Below are positions 26,141 through 34,998 of a stretch of DNA of 64,000 bases, in pieces. This stretch comes from JAHZFN01 sp965149945. GTDB lineage: Bacteria; Bacillota; Dehalobacteriia; UBA4068; UBA4997. Where the stretch lies: NCBI GenBank assembly GCA_965149945.1, contig CBCTTQ010000005.1, positions 11,888-75,887 of the forward strand, in the 5' to 3' direction. The position numbers and the translations under genes are program-made. Within the stretch, counting starts at the first letter, position 1. Each line of letters begins with the position of its first letter. A model generated the notes under the pieces. It saw only the letters and a list, made by a program, of their open reading frames with translations. It made no database searches and was not told where the DNA came from.

Positions 26141-28777
26141 TTATTCGCGGAGACCGTCAGCCGAAGCATCTCCTTCCGCTGACGGATTCAGATAACGGGC
26201 GATAAACTCCGCCTCTGTCATCAGCACCTTGCGGCGTTTCCCGTCCGGCGGACTGATCACACCCAACGTTTCCATATCCTCAATCAAACGCGCCGCCCGA
26301 TTATAACCGACACGAAAGCGCCGTTGCAGATAAGACGCCGACGCCTGTCCGCTTTCCATCACCAGCTTGCAGGCGTCCACAAAATATTCATCGTCAAAGA
26401 GACTTTCCTGTTTTTCTTCTTCAGAGTCGGCGGACTCTTCCGGCAGATCCAGAAACTCCTGGGCAGCCTGCCGACTGCAAAATTCCACCAACCGCTCAAT
26501 TTCCTCTTCCGAAACAAAGGCGCCCTGTACCCGAATGGGACGAGAAAGCCCAACAGGATGATAGAGCATATCCCCTTTGCCAAGCAATTTTTCAGCTCCC
26601 CCCATATCCAAAATGGTACGAGAATCCACCATAGAGGAAACAGCGAAAGCAATACGGGAAGGAATATTGGCTTTAATCAATCCCGTAATCACATCCACCG
26701 AAGGTCGCTGAGTCGCGATGACCAAATGGATGCCGGCCGCTCGCGCTAATTGAGTCAAACGAACAATATGATTCTCCACATCGCGGGAAGCCACCATCAT
26801 CAAATCCGCCAACTCATCAATGAGTACGACAATCTGAGGCATTTTGGTCACATCGGGGAGATTATTATACGCCTTGAAATTTTTCACTCCGCAAGCGGTA
26901 AATACCGTATAGCGGCGATCCATTTCATTAACAATTTCTTTCAAAACCAACGCCGCTTTTTTAGGATCGGTCACCACAGGGCGCCCCAAATGAGGCAGTC
27001 CGTTATACCCCGTCAACTCCACCTTTTTAGGGTCAATCATGATGATTTTCACCTCATCAGGCTTGGCTTTAAACAAAAGGCTGCAAATCAAGGTATTCAT
27101 ACAAACGGACTTGCCGGAACCCGTTGCCCCGGCAATCAGTAAATGCGGCATGGCAGCCAGATCACCCACCACGGGATTGCCGTTGATATCGATGCCAAAA
27201 GCCACAGACAGTTTAGATTGACTGTTTTGAAACCGCTTAGAGCCAACCACGTCCTTGAAATAAACGGAAGTGATTTCCGGTTTTGCCACCTCGATGCCGA
27301 TGACCGATTTCCCGGGTACAGGCGCTTCGATGCGCAGTCCTTTGGCAGCCAGCGCCAAAGCGATATCATCCTGCAAATTAACAATTTTGGAAACTTTCAC
27401 ACCGGGAGCAGGCTGCAATTCATAGCGAATGACCGCCGGACCGCAGACCACTTCCACCACCTGCGCTTTCACACCGAAACTGGCCAGCACATTTTCTAAT
27501 TTCATGCTGTCTTCTTTCAATTTTTGCCGATCGGTGCCGCCGCCGGCGGGTCCACCCGTCAACAAAGACAAGGCCGGCAGGCGATAAGGTACCCGACGCA
27601 CCGCAGGATTATTTTTTTCTTCTTTGGAATCTCGTTTGTTTTTGGATTCCGCCAAAACTGTGCTTTTGGCGCCGCCCGCCGAAGTAATCGCGCCTGCCGC
27701 AGCAAACGCAGACGGCGTCTGCCGCTCAAACTCAGCCGGCAATGTTTCCTCAGGAGACTCCCGCAAAAAATCATCCAAACCGGACAAAGGATCTTTTCCG
27801 ATTTTGTCCCCTACATAAACGGCGTCCCGTTCTTCCGCGGGATCCGTATCCATAACCTCTAACAACGATTCCGACCGTTGCGGTTTTCGATAATCCGTAA
27901 TAATCGGCGACAACAAAAAGCTATCGTCTTTGCTGTCTTTCACCAGATGATCTTCGGGATGAGGCGTTTCCAAAGAGGTTTTTTCCTCTTCTTCCACCAC
28001 ATTGGCAGCCATTTCATCTGCCAGAGGCTGCAACCCGGCGGCAGATTCTTTTCGATTGGGTTCCTTTTGCGCGGCTTCCGGGCGCGCCGCCTTCGCGCGG
28101 GCAACACGCTCCGCTTTTTTATCAGCGCGACGAACGGCGCGAGCATCTCGTTTGGCACGGCGTTCGGCAATTTTTTCCGGATCCCGTTCAAAAACGCCTG
28201 CCACCCAATCCACCACTTTCATATTGGTACCCAACAAAATTCCGAGGATGGAAAAAGCGCCAAACAGCACATATTGTATTCTGACGCTGGGAATAAAATG
28301 CACCAAATACGCCGGCAAAAAACCGCACAGTCCCCCGCCAAAGCCAAAGCAGGCGGTATGAAACGCCTGCCACAACCCCTGTACCGAAAAGCCCGTCCCA
28401 CACTGAGGCAGATGAAGCATCCCCGCTACAGAGAAAAACAGACACAGCCATCCCACCAATTGCCAACCGGAAAAACGCATGGTTTTCTGGACAAACAGGG
28501 AAAATCCATAATACACCAGCACCAGCGCCACACCGAAATTACAAAAGAATGTGAGAATTTGCAGCAATTTATTGGTAAAACGCAGTTCGGAGCCAACCAT
28601 ATTGCCAAGAAACGCCACTAAAAACCATAGGGCAAAAATCAACCCAAACAGCATAAACACCACGCCGCGGCTTTTAGCGTTTTCGGTTTTTTGCGCCTGG
28701 GATTTTGTCGTTTTCCTGCTAGTTTCCTTCTTTTTTTGATTGGTATGTTTTGTTCCGTTATTTTTTCTAGTCGTCAT
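26141..28777 (-). CDS. ftsK: DNA translocase FtsK/SpoIIIE
   Basis: 878 residues. A very basic N-terminus precedes four membrane helices (about 35-190), then a roughly 200-residue charged linker (Arg/Ala-rich, then acidic). The ATPase motor starts near 430. Walker A is GATGSGKSVCMN and Walker B IVVLIDELADLMM, with the FtsK signature QRPSVDVITGLIKAN. A winged-helix gamma domain (ASASYLQRRFRVGYNRAARLIEDM) ends the protein. It pumps chromosomes at the septum, and in spore formers into the forespore. The ATG at 28777 follows AAAGGA; the frame extends 42 codons into the promoter region. Confidence 0.93.
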   Translation of the reverse strand: MTTRKNNGTKHTNQKKKETSRKTTKSQAQKTENAKSRGVVFMLFGLIFALWFLVAFLGNMVGSELRFTNKLLQILTFFCNFGVALVLVYYGFSLFVQKTMRFSGWQLVGWLCLFFSVAGMLHLPQCGTGFSVQGLWQAFHTACFGFGGGLCGFLPAYLVHFIPSVRIQYVLFGAFSILGILLGTNMKVVDWVAGVFERDPEKIAERRAKRDARAVRRADKKAERVARAKAARPEAAQKEPNRKESAAGLQPLADEMAANVVEEEEKTSLETPHPEDHLVKDSKDDSFLLSPIITDYRKPQRSESLLEVMDTDPAEERDAVYVGDKIGKDPLSGLDDFLRESPEETLPAEFERQTPSAFAAAGAITSAGGAKSTVLAESKNKRDSKEEKNNPAVRRVPYRLPALSLLTGGPAGGGTDRQKLKEDSMKLENVLASFGVKAQVVEVVCGPAVIRYELQPAPGVKVSKIVNLQDDIALALAAKGLRIEAPVPGKSVIGIEVAKPEITSVYFKDVVGSKRFQNSQSKLSVAFGIDINGNPVVGDLAAMPHLLIAGATGSGKSVCMNTLICSLLFKAKPDEVKIIMIDPKKVELTGYNGLPHLGRPVVTDPKKAALVLKEIVNEMDRRYTVFTACGVKNFKAYNNLPDVTKMPQIVVLIDELADLMMVASRDVENHIVRLTQLARAAGIHLVIATQRPSVDVITGLIKANIPSRIAFAVSSMVDSRTILDMGGAEKLLGKGDMLYHPVGLSRPIRVQGAFVSEEEIERLVEFCSRQAAQEFLDLPEESADSEEEKQESLFDDEYFVDACKLVMESGQASASYLQRRFRVGYNRAARLIEDMETLGVISPPDGKRRKVLMTEAEFIARYLNPSAEGDASADGLRE

Positions 28778-28838
28778 AAACGATCCTTTCCGCCAGTTAT
28801 GAACATCAAGGACGGTGTACAGACACCAATCCATATTT

Positions 28839-28867
28839 ATTATACTACAAAATCTCATTCTTGTCAT
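28839..28867 (-). promoter_or_regulatory. Sigma-A type promoter for ftsK
   Basis: Minus-strand ATGACA (28862-28867) and TATAAT (28839-28844) are 17 bp apart. A small GGTGT/ACACC hairpin follows in the leader. Confidence 0.75.
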
Positions 28868-28934
28868 CAGCTTGTCTCTGCTTTTCTCTTTTACCGAGAG
28901 CAATGATTTAACAAGACTCCCCTAAAAAAGCAAT

Positions 28935-28966
28935 AAAAAAATCCGCGGCTTTTTCGCCGCGAATTT
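28935..28966 (-). terminator. Intrinsic terminator after the TepA-like gene
   Basis: A CGCGGC/GCCGCG-cored hairpin with flanking AAT/ATT pairs, then UUUUUUU on the minus strand. Confidence 0.87.
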
Positions 28967-28984
28967 TCTTCAGCGCGCATCTTT

Positions 28985-29767
28985 TTACTGTTGTCGAATC
29001 ATTTCATGAAGGGCGCTCAAAGCATCCCGCAGACCGCCCACCCGATCAATCAAACCGCTGTCCACTGCTGCCTGACCGACCACAATGGTACCGATATCTC
29101 GTGTCAATTCTCCGGTATTCATCATATATTTCTTAAACTGCTCTTCACTGATACCGGAGTGCGTAGTGATAAAACGCACCACCCGATCCTGCATCTTTTC
29201 AATATAATCAAAACTCTGGGGGACGCCGATCACCATGCCCGTCAACCGCACCGGATGAATGGTCATAGTGGCAGTGGGCGCGATAAAGGACAAATCCGAC
29301 GCCACCGCAATAGGAACACCGATGCTGTGTCCACCGCCCAATACCAGAGAAACAGTGGGTTTGGACAGAGAGGCAATCATTTCCGCGATGGCCAATCCCG
29401 CTTCCACATCTCCGCCCACAGTGTTGAGTACAATCAATAATCCACGGATATCGTCCCGTTCCTCTACGGCTACCAGTTGAGGAATGATGTGTTCATATTT
29501 GGTAGTCTTGGTATTTTCCGGCATTACCATATGCCCCTCAATCTCACCAATCACGGAAATCACATGAATATCACTTTCCGGCGCGGGAATTTCCGAAAAT
29601 CCCAACTCCTCAATGGTCTTCGCTTTTTCACCGCCTGTTTCCCGCGGAGAGGAAGGCGCCTCCTCTTCGACGCAGGCCGCCGCCTCCTCTTCGACGCAGA
29701 CCGCCGCCTCCGTCCCATCTCGCTTTTCGATTTTCTGCATCCCTTGGTATTCTTTCTTTTGGTTCAT
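28985..29767 (-). CDS. tepA: ClpP-fold serine protease, TepA (translocation-enhancing) type
   Basis: 260-residue ClpP/crotonase-fold protease. The oxyanion strand is ISVIGEIEGH, followed by LNTVGGDVEAGLAIAEMI, the nucleophile motif GGGHSIGVPIAVA and TMTIHPVRLTGMVIG. B. subtilis TepA/YmfB degrades leftover signal peptides and aids export. The N-terminal 60 residues are an acidic, family-atypical extension that includes an exact-style tandem repeat (see the 24-bp repeat). ATG follows AAGGAG by eight bases. Classic position between RNase J and ftsK, except for the inserted gldA. Confidence 0.85.
   Translation of the reverse strand: MNQKKEYQGMQKIEKRDGTEAAVCVEEEAAACVEEEAPSSPRETGGEKAKTIEELGFSEIPAPESDIHVISVIGEIEGHMVMPENTKTTKYEHIIPQLVAVEERDDIRGLLIVLNTVGGDVEAGLAIAEMIASLSKPTVSLVLGGGHSIGVPIAVASDLSFIAPTATMTIHPVRLTGMVIGVPQSFDYIEKMQDRVVRFITTHSGISEEQFKKYMMNTGELTRDIGTIVVGQAAVDSGLIDRVGGLRDALSALHEMIRQQ
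29658..29705 (-). repeat. 24-bp tandem repeat inside tepA
   Basis: Two copies (29658-29681, 29682-29705) differing at one base, plus a partial third. They encode CVEEEAAA-type octapeptides in the disordered N-terminus. Length stays a multiple of three, so copy number may vary without breaking the frame. Confidence 0.85.
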
Positions 29768-29875
29768 TCATAACGCTCCTTTTTATCTTCGGCTCTGAAG
29801 TCCTTCTGCAAATATTCTTGCCTTTAGTATCCCCGAAACGAAGCGTCCTATACTCTGCAGCATCCCGAATCGCGC

Positions 29876-29906
29876 AAAAAGGAGCGCCCCCGTTTTCACG
29901 GGGGCG
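29876..29906 (-). terminator. Intrinsic terminator after gldA
   Basis: CGCCCCCG (29885-29892) pairs with CGGGGGCG (29899-29906); the minus-strand transcript continues GCUCCUUUUU. Confidence 0.83.
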
Positions 29907-29971
29907 AGGAGAAAAATGAGCGCTTTACAGCATTCTTTTGGCAATATTCTATTTCTGCAATATTTTCCGCG

Positions 29972-31054
29972 TTATTTCCGCGCCAACGCGTCCGCGGCTT
30001 TCATCGCGGCAAATACATCATACGGAGTCACAGCAAAGGGCATATTGCCCATGGTATCGTTTTCCGCGCAGCTGGCTTCGGCAGCTTTCATCAGCGCTTC
30101 GTCACTGACTTCGCCCAAACCGAGATCCGCCAGAGTCACCGGCAAACCAATGTTGCGGCAGAAATCGATAATCATCATAACTTCTTCCAGAGAGCGATTT
30201 TCCAAAACCAATTGCGTAATGGTACCGAAAGCCACCTTTTCCCCATGGAGCATATGGTGACATTCCGGCAAAACGGTCAGCCCGTTGTGTACGGCATGCG
30301 CCGCGGAAAGACCGCCGCTTTCAAATCCGACACCACTCAAATAGGTATTGGCTTCGATAATATTTTCCACCGCCTGTGTGCAAAGACCCTTCTCTACAGC
30401 AGCCACCGCTTTCACACCGTCTGCCAGCAAAGTTTCCCGACAAAGCGTCGCCAGCGCCAAAGCCGCTTTGGTCACATGACCGCCTGCCATGGTAACGGCA
30501 TCCGCCTGTACACAGGCAGCCGCTTCGTAATAAGTAGCGAGGGCGTCGCCGATGCCCGCCGCCAAAAAACGTACCGGCGCTTTGGAAATAATTTCCGTAT
30601 CCATCAAGACCATATTAGGGTTGGCAGGCAGAGGCAGATAACTTTCAAATTCACCGTCTTCCGTATAGATCACGGACAAACGGCTGCAAGGAGCGTCTGT
30701 CGAAGCGATAGTAGGTACAATGATCACAGGCAGTTTGGCATAATGCGCTGTCGCTTTGGCGGTATCCAAAGTTTTACCGCCGCCGATACCTACAACCACA
30801 TCGCAAGAACCCAGCTTTTCCCGATGCGAATTAATTTCTTTCATGCAGCATTCGCCGCCGAAATGACCGAGCTGATAAGGAATTTTTTCCGCTTCGAAAC
30901 TGGCAGTCACCGTATCCAGATAATGATCATAAATAAACTGGTCCACGATAATGTAGGCGCCGCTTTCGCCGATTTCCCGGTAGTAACCGGCTAATTTTCT
31001 CAGTTCTCCGTTACCTTGTACATAGCTGCCGGGGGATGTGATGATTTTTACCAT
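29972..31054 (-). CDS. gldA: Glycerol dehydrogenase (iron-type alcohol dehydrogenase family)
   Basis: 360 residues. NAD-linked oxidation of glycerol to dihydroxyacetone (or the reverse, or a related diol/ketone such as acetoin). The nucleotide-binding motif is VVGIGGGKTLDTAK near 88-101 with TIASTDAPCS further on. The Zn ligands are the Asp in AAGIGDALATYYEA, the His in SAAHAVHNGL and the His in HHMLHGEKVAFG, all present. Transcribed alone from its own promoter, with an unusually long leader of about 270 bases. It splits the conserved RNase J-tepA-ftsK order, suggesting insertion. Confidence 0.92.
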   Translation of the reverse strand: MVKIITSPGSYVQGNGELRKLAGYYREIGESGAYIIVDQFIYDHYLDTVTASFEAEKIPYQLGHFGGECCMKEINSHREKLGSCDVVVGIGGGKTLDTAKATAHYAKLPVIIVPTIASTDAPCSRLSVIYTEDGEFESYLPLPANPNMVLMDTEIISKAPVRFLAAGIGDALATYYEAAACVQADAVTMAGGHVTKAALALATLCRETLLADGVKAVAAVEKGLCTQAVENIIEANTYLSGVGFESGGLSAAHAVHNGLTVLPECHHMLHGEKVAFGTITQLVLENRSLEEVMMIIDFCRNIGLPVTLADLGLGEVSDEALMKAAEASCAENDTMGNMPFAVTPYDVFAAMKAADALARK

Positions 31055-31330
31055 AATGATACTCCTTTCTGTTTCTTGAGGTTTTTGGCTTGTTTCTAGG
31101 ATGAGACGCTGTCGGTTCTTTTATACGTTTGGTCGGAAATTTCTGTCGGTAATACCGCGCAAAAGCGCCACCGACCCAAGGAGGCTTGATTTCTCCGAAA
31201 CGACCGATTCTCTGAAAGACGCGCCCTCCCGGATCTCCTATTCGGATTCTCCTTTAATATCTCTTTTTCATAAGCATCTCTTTTTTTACGCTACGATCTT
31301 TTTCTTTCTTCATTCCGCTTTTCTAAATCC
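31055..31330 (-). other. Long structured 5' leader of gldA
   Basis: About 270 bases between promoter and start codon with no ORF. Its main structure is a hairpin at 31145-31175 (GTCGGT/ACCGAC with inner GCGC/GCGC). It does not match a riboswitch family I can name and has no terminator-like U run. Confidence 0.45.
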
Positions 31331-31360
31331 ATTATAGACGGATTCTCTCCATACCGTCAA
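31331..31360 (-). promoter_or_regulatory. Sigma-A type promoter for gldA
   Basis: Minus-strand TTGACG (31355-31360) and TATAAT (31331-31336) with an 18-bp spacer. Confidence 0.8.
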
Positions 31361-31453
31361 GACCCAAAAGCCGCTCACGTCATATCAGTTTTACATGCTG
31401 TCATTGCATTTTTTTATTTGCCCTGCTAACTTTTTTATCCATCAAATACTACC

Positions 31454-31498
31454 AAAAAGGGCGCCCCTTTCCCATATGGGAAAAGGGGCGCCCTTTTT
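31454..31498. terminator. Strong bidirectional terminator after the RNase J gene
   Basis: A 20-bp nearly perfect stem: AAAAAGGGCGCCCCTTTCCC (31454-31473) against its complement ending at 31498, four-base ATAT loop. U runs occur on both strands. It ends the rnj transcript and insulates gldA. Confidence 0.93.
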
Positions 31499-31522
31499 AA
31501 AGCTTAAAAAATTTTTCAAAAA

Positions 31523-33634
31523 TTACACTTCCATTACAATGGGTAAAATAATGGGCTTTCGACCCGTCTGCTCATAGAGATACTTACTTAAAGCGGAACG
31601 AATATGACTTTTCATAGCGGGCAAATGATAATCCTTGCCCAGATAGTCATCGCAAATATTTTGCACAATCTGCTCCGCCTCGCTGATAATCAAATCATTA
31701 TCCCGTTCGTACACAAACCCTCGAGAAACCAAATAGGGATCTGCCACACTGCGACCGTTGCGTTTGTCCATCACCACATTGGCAATGACAATGCCGTCAC
31801 TGGAAAGCTGACGCCGTTCTTTCAACACCGCCGTTCCCACATCGCCCACACCCAAGCCGTCAATCAAAATCCGCCCGGATTGGACTTTGCCGCTGATTTT
31901 GCCGGAAGTTCCGTTTAACTCCAATACTTGTCCGTTTTCCAACAAAAAGACATCTTCCGCGGGGACCCCCATTTTTTCCGCCAATTTGCCGTGGGCGCAG
32001 AGCATTCGATACTCACCGTGTACCGGCATGAAAAAGCGCGGTTTCACCATATTGAACATCAGTTTCAAATCCTCCGCACTGGCATGACCGGAAACATGAA
32101 TGCCCAAAGAACGGCCATACATGACTTCCGCACCGCGGCGATACAGATTATCGATGGTTTTGGCAACGGTTTTTTCATTGCCCGGAATGGCATTGGCAGA
32201 GATCACAATCAAATCCCCTTCTCGGATTTTGATCTGTCGATGCTCTCCCTGGCTCATTCTGGTCAAGCCCGCGAAGGATTCTCCCTGACTGCCGGTGGTG
32301 AGAATGGTTACCTTTTTGTCCGGATAACTGTTGATTTCCGAAATATCCACCAGCGTATCCGGTTTCACTTGCAAATAACCCATCTCCATGGCAATACCCA
32401 TGACATTGGTCATACCACGTCCCACAACAGCTACCTTGCGATTGGTAGCTTCCGCAGTCCAAATCACCTGCTGAATGCGGTGTACATTGGAAGCAAAACT
32501 GGTCACAATGATCCGTCCCGTCGCGCCCAAAAAAGTGGTCTCCAAAGTAGCGCCCACCGAACGCTCCGAAGGAGTAAACCCGGGGCGTTCCACATTGGTG
32601 CTGTCCGCCATCATCAGCAGAACACCCTGTTCGCCCAGTTCAGAAAAACGCGCCAAATCCATAAACTGATTATCCACCGGAGACATATCCAATTTAAAGT
32701 CACCCGTATGGACAATGATGCCCACAGGCGTATGGATAGCCAACGCGAAAGAATCGGGAATGCTGTGAGAAACACGAATAAATTCCACTCGAAAAGGCCC
32801 AATTTTGATCACATTTCGATTGTGTACTTCATTTAACGCAATCCCTTGAATATTATGCTCTTCTAATTTGCTGCGAATCAGTCCCAGCGTCAGCTTGCCG
32901 CTGTACACCGGCATCGGCAAATCTCGCAGCAAATACGGCAAACCGCCGATGTGGTCTTCATGACCGTGGGTAACCACAACGGCCCGTACCATGCTCCGAT
33001 TTTCCAGCAAATAGCTATAATCGGGAATAACCAAATCGATGCCCGGCAAATCATCATCGGGGAAACTCATACCGCCGTCCACTACCAAGATGTCATTGCC
33101 GTATTTGATGGCTGTCATATTTTTGCCGATCTCTCCCAAGCCGCCTAAAGGAATAATAGAAAGTTTTTCTGTCCCTTTCGTATTGTTTTTTCCTTTGTTT
33201 TTTCGATCCAATTTCAATTTGGAAAAGGAAAAAAGACCGCCGGACGTTTTGGCTCCTTTCCCATTAGCAGATTTATTTTTGGGAGGGCTTTGCTTTTTGT
33301 TTTCAGCGCGTTTCTTAGGCGCGCTGTCCGTTTTTTTCTGACCGGAACGAGCGGATTTGTTTCCGTTTTTCTTTTGATTTTGCCCTTTTTTGGCGCTTTT
33401 GTTCCGATTATTATCAGATTGATTCAAGCCCAAAGAAGATTCCAGTTTTGCTTCCAGATTGCGTTCCAGCTCGTCAAAACTTCTTTGCAAAGAGTTTTTT
33501 TCTTTGGCGGAATTATTTTTCTTTCCGACAAAAGCATTTTTCTTACTGCCGTTCCGCTTATTACTGAAATTCTTCTTGCGTCCTTGGTCGTGAGCAGACG
33601 GTTGTTGGTTTCCGCTCACTTGCTTATTATCCAT
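31523..33634 (-). CDS. rnj: Ribonuclease J with a 150-residue basic N-terminal extension
   Basis: 703 residues against about 555 for usual RNase J. The metallo-beta-lactamase/beta-CASP core starts near residue 155 with LSIIPLGGLGEIGKNMTAI. It has the metal motif VVVTHGHEDHIGGLPYL, then the second-ligand SHSIPDSFAL and HTGDFKLD segments, and GHASAEDLKLM. It performs 5'-3' exo and endonucleolytic RNA decay. The N-terminal extension is Lys/Asn/Ser/Gln-rich (for example KKNFSNKRNGSKKN), looks disordered and RNA-binding, and is followed by one helical segment (QRSFDELERNLEAKLESSLG). ATG follows GAAAGGAG. Confidence 0.9.
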   Translation of the reverse strand: MDNKQVSGNQQPSAHDQGRKKNFSNKRNGSKKNAFVGKKNNSAKEKNSLQRSFDELERNLEAKLESSLGLNQSDNNRNKSAKKGQNQKKNGNKSARSGQKKTDSAPKKRAENKKQSPPKNKSANGKGAKTSGGLFSFSKLKLDRKNKGKNNTKGTEKLSIIPLGGLGEIGKNMTAIKYGNDILVVDGGMSFPDDDLPGIDLVIPDYSYLLENRSMVRAVVVTHGHEDHIGGLPYLLRDLPMPVYSGKLTLGLIRSKLEEHNIQGIALNEVHNRNVIKIGPFRVEFIRVSHSIPDSFALAIHTPVGIIVHTGDFKLDMSPVDNQFMDLARFSELGEQGVLLMMADSTNVERPGFTPSERSVGATLETTFLGATGRIIVTSFASNVHRIQQVIWTAEATNRKVAVVGRGMTNVMGIAMEMGYLQVKPDTLVDISEINSYPDKKVTILTTGSQGESFAGLTRMSQGEHRQIKIREGDLIVISANAIPGNEKTVAKTIDNLYRRGAEVMYGRSLGIHVSGHASAEDLKLMFNMVKPRFFMPVHGEYRMLCAHGKLAEKMGVPAEDVFLLENGQVLELNGTSGKISGKVQSGRILIDGLGVGDVGTAVLKERRQLSSDGIVIANVVMDKRNGRSVADPYLVSRGFVYERDNDLIISEAEQIVQNICDDYLGKDYHLPAMKSHIRSALSKYLYEQTGRKPIILPIVMEV

Positions 33635-34062
33635 AATACACTCCTTTCTGTTTTAATTTTTTTTTTGCAAAAAATAGGATGATCCTAATTTTCGTTTTCG
33701 CTTTTATTTTTGTTTTCGGGAAAATTTCGGAACCCGCTTAAAAGTTTCTCTTTCACCGCTGTTTCGCGCGGAGCGCCGTCTTTTTCACCGAGAAATTCCC
33801 ACTTTGGGACCTCCTGTCAGTTTGTTTTCTTCCCGACCGCGATTGTGTTTTTCAGAGATTTTCCGCATGAAAACATCCCCGCCGATTACCAAGAGCTTGT
33901 TCGTCGGGATCTTTTTTCCTTTTTTACGACAGATGTTTCAATATTCAAGCGTCGCCCTTGCTGTTTTTCGGTGAAATTTTTCGAATTTCGCCGCGGGATG
34001 GGAAACAGAAGCAGACTCCACCCAAAATGCCTCTGAGTGGAGTCAATCTGTTATTGCATACT
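33635..34062 (-). other. Leader region between dapA and the RNase J gene
   Basis: 428 bases without a recognisable gene. A GACTCCAC/GTGGAGTC hairpin (34008-34039) with no U run lies just after dapA. A strong SD (AGGAGG near 33812) faces only a five-codon frame on the minus strand. A long AT-rich stretch precedes the rnj start. No clear promoter. Confidence 0.4.
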
Positions 34063-34950
34063 TTATTTTAACAAACCTGCGTCTTTCAGCATATCCCGCA
34101 AAACGGCGTTTTGTTCCTCCGTAGCGGGAATCAAAGGCAAGCGGCATTCTCCCATATCCCAGCCCAGCATATTCAGACACGCTTTAATGGGGATGGGGTT
34201 CGCCGTAATGAAAATCTTATGGAACAACGGTAAATAACGCAAATGCAGATCCAATGCCTTTTTCACATCACCTGCAAAAAACGCCTGAATCATTTCCTGC
34301 AACTGCTCCCCGATCAGATGGGACGCTACGCTGATGACACCACTGCCGCCTACAGATAAAATAGGTAACGTCAGAGAATCGTCACCGGAATAAATGGTAA
34401 AATCATCACCCATGAGACGGCGCAGATTGCTCACCTGATCCAAATTACCGGTGCTGTCTTTCAAAGCAACGATATTGGGACAATCCGCCGCCACCCGTTT
34501 TACTGTTTCCGGCTGCATGTTGATGCCGGTACGGCCGGGAATATTATAAAGAATCATCGGCAAATCGGGAGCGCCGTTGGCAATCGCCTTAAAATGCTGA
34601 TAAAGACCTTCTTGAGGGGGTTTGTTGTAATACGGCACTACGGCAAGCAAAGCATCCGCGCCGGATTTTTCCGCGCGTTTCGCCAAGTCAACAGAAAAAG
34701 CGGTTTCGTTATCAGTCGTTCCTACGACTACTTTGCCCTTACCTTTGGCGGCTTCAATAACAGCATCCCAAAGTTTATCTTTTTCCGGGACGGACAGGGT
34801 GGGACTTTCTCCCGTTGTTCCGCAGACCACAACGGCGTCGGAACCATGGGTCAGTAAGTACTCTGTCAGTTTCTGCGCTTTTTCATAGTCTACTTCTCCC
34901 GTTTTGGTGTACGGGGTGACCATGGCGGTTAATACTCTACCCAATGACAT
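34063..34950 (-). CDS. dapA: 4-hydroxy-tetrahydrodipicolinate synthase
   Basis: 295-residue class I aldolase condensing pyruvate with aspartate semialdehyde. The Schiff-base lysine is in CPNIVALKDSTGN, the catalytic tyrosine in MILYNIPGRTG and the GTTGESPTL phosphate-type loop near 45-53. It supplies both lysine/diaminopimelate and dipicolinate. It follows asd by 48 bases in the same direction. dapG (aspartokinase), often between asd and dapA in Bacillus, is absent here. Confidence 0.95.
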   Translation of the reverse strand: MSLGRVLTAMVTPYTKTGEVDYEKAQKLTEYLLTHGSDAVVVCGTTGESPTLSVPEKDKLWDAVIEAAKGKGKVVVGTTDNETAFSVDLAKRAEKSGADALLAVVPYYNKPPQEGLYQHFKAIANGAPDLPMILYNIPGRTGINMQPETVKRVAADCPNIVALKDSTGNLDQVSNLRRLMGDDFTIYSGDDSLTLPILSVGGSGVISVASHLIGEQLQEMIQAFFAGDVKKALDLHLRYLPLFHKIFITANPIPIKACLNMLGWDMGECRLPLIPATEEQNAVLRDMLKDAGLLK

Positions 34951-34998
34951 AACAAATCCTCCTCTGAAAACTGAAACTGTATTTTTTTACGGCAACGA

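Noticed and set aside
31145..31175. Possible T-box or c-di-GMP riboswitch in the gldA leader
   Set aside because: Some short strings resemble these classes (GGTGGC, GGTATTACCGAC), but stem I elements, specifier loop and the conserved GEMM loops are missing, and no terminator follows.
33780..33830. Small peptide gene behind AGGAGG in the rnj leader
   Set aside because: The frame after the SD ends after five codons and has no other support.
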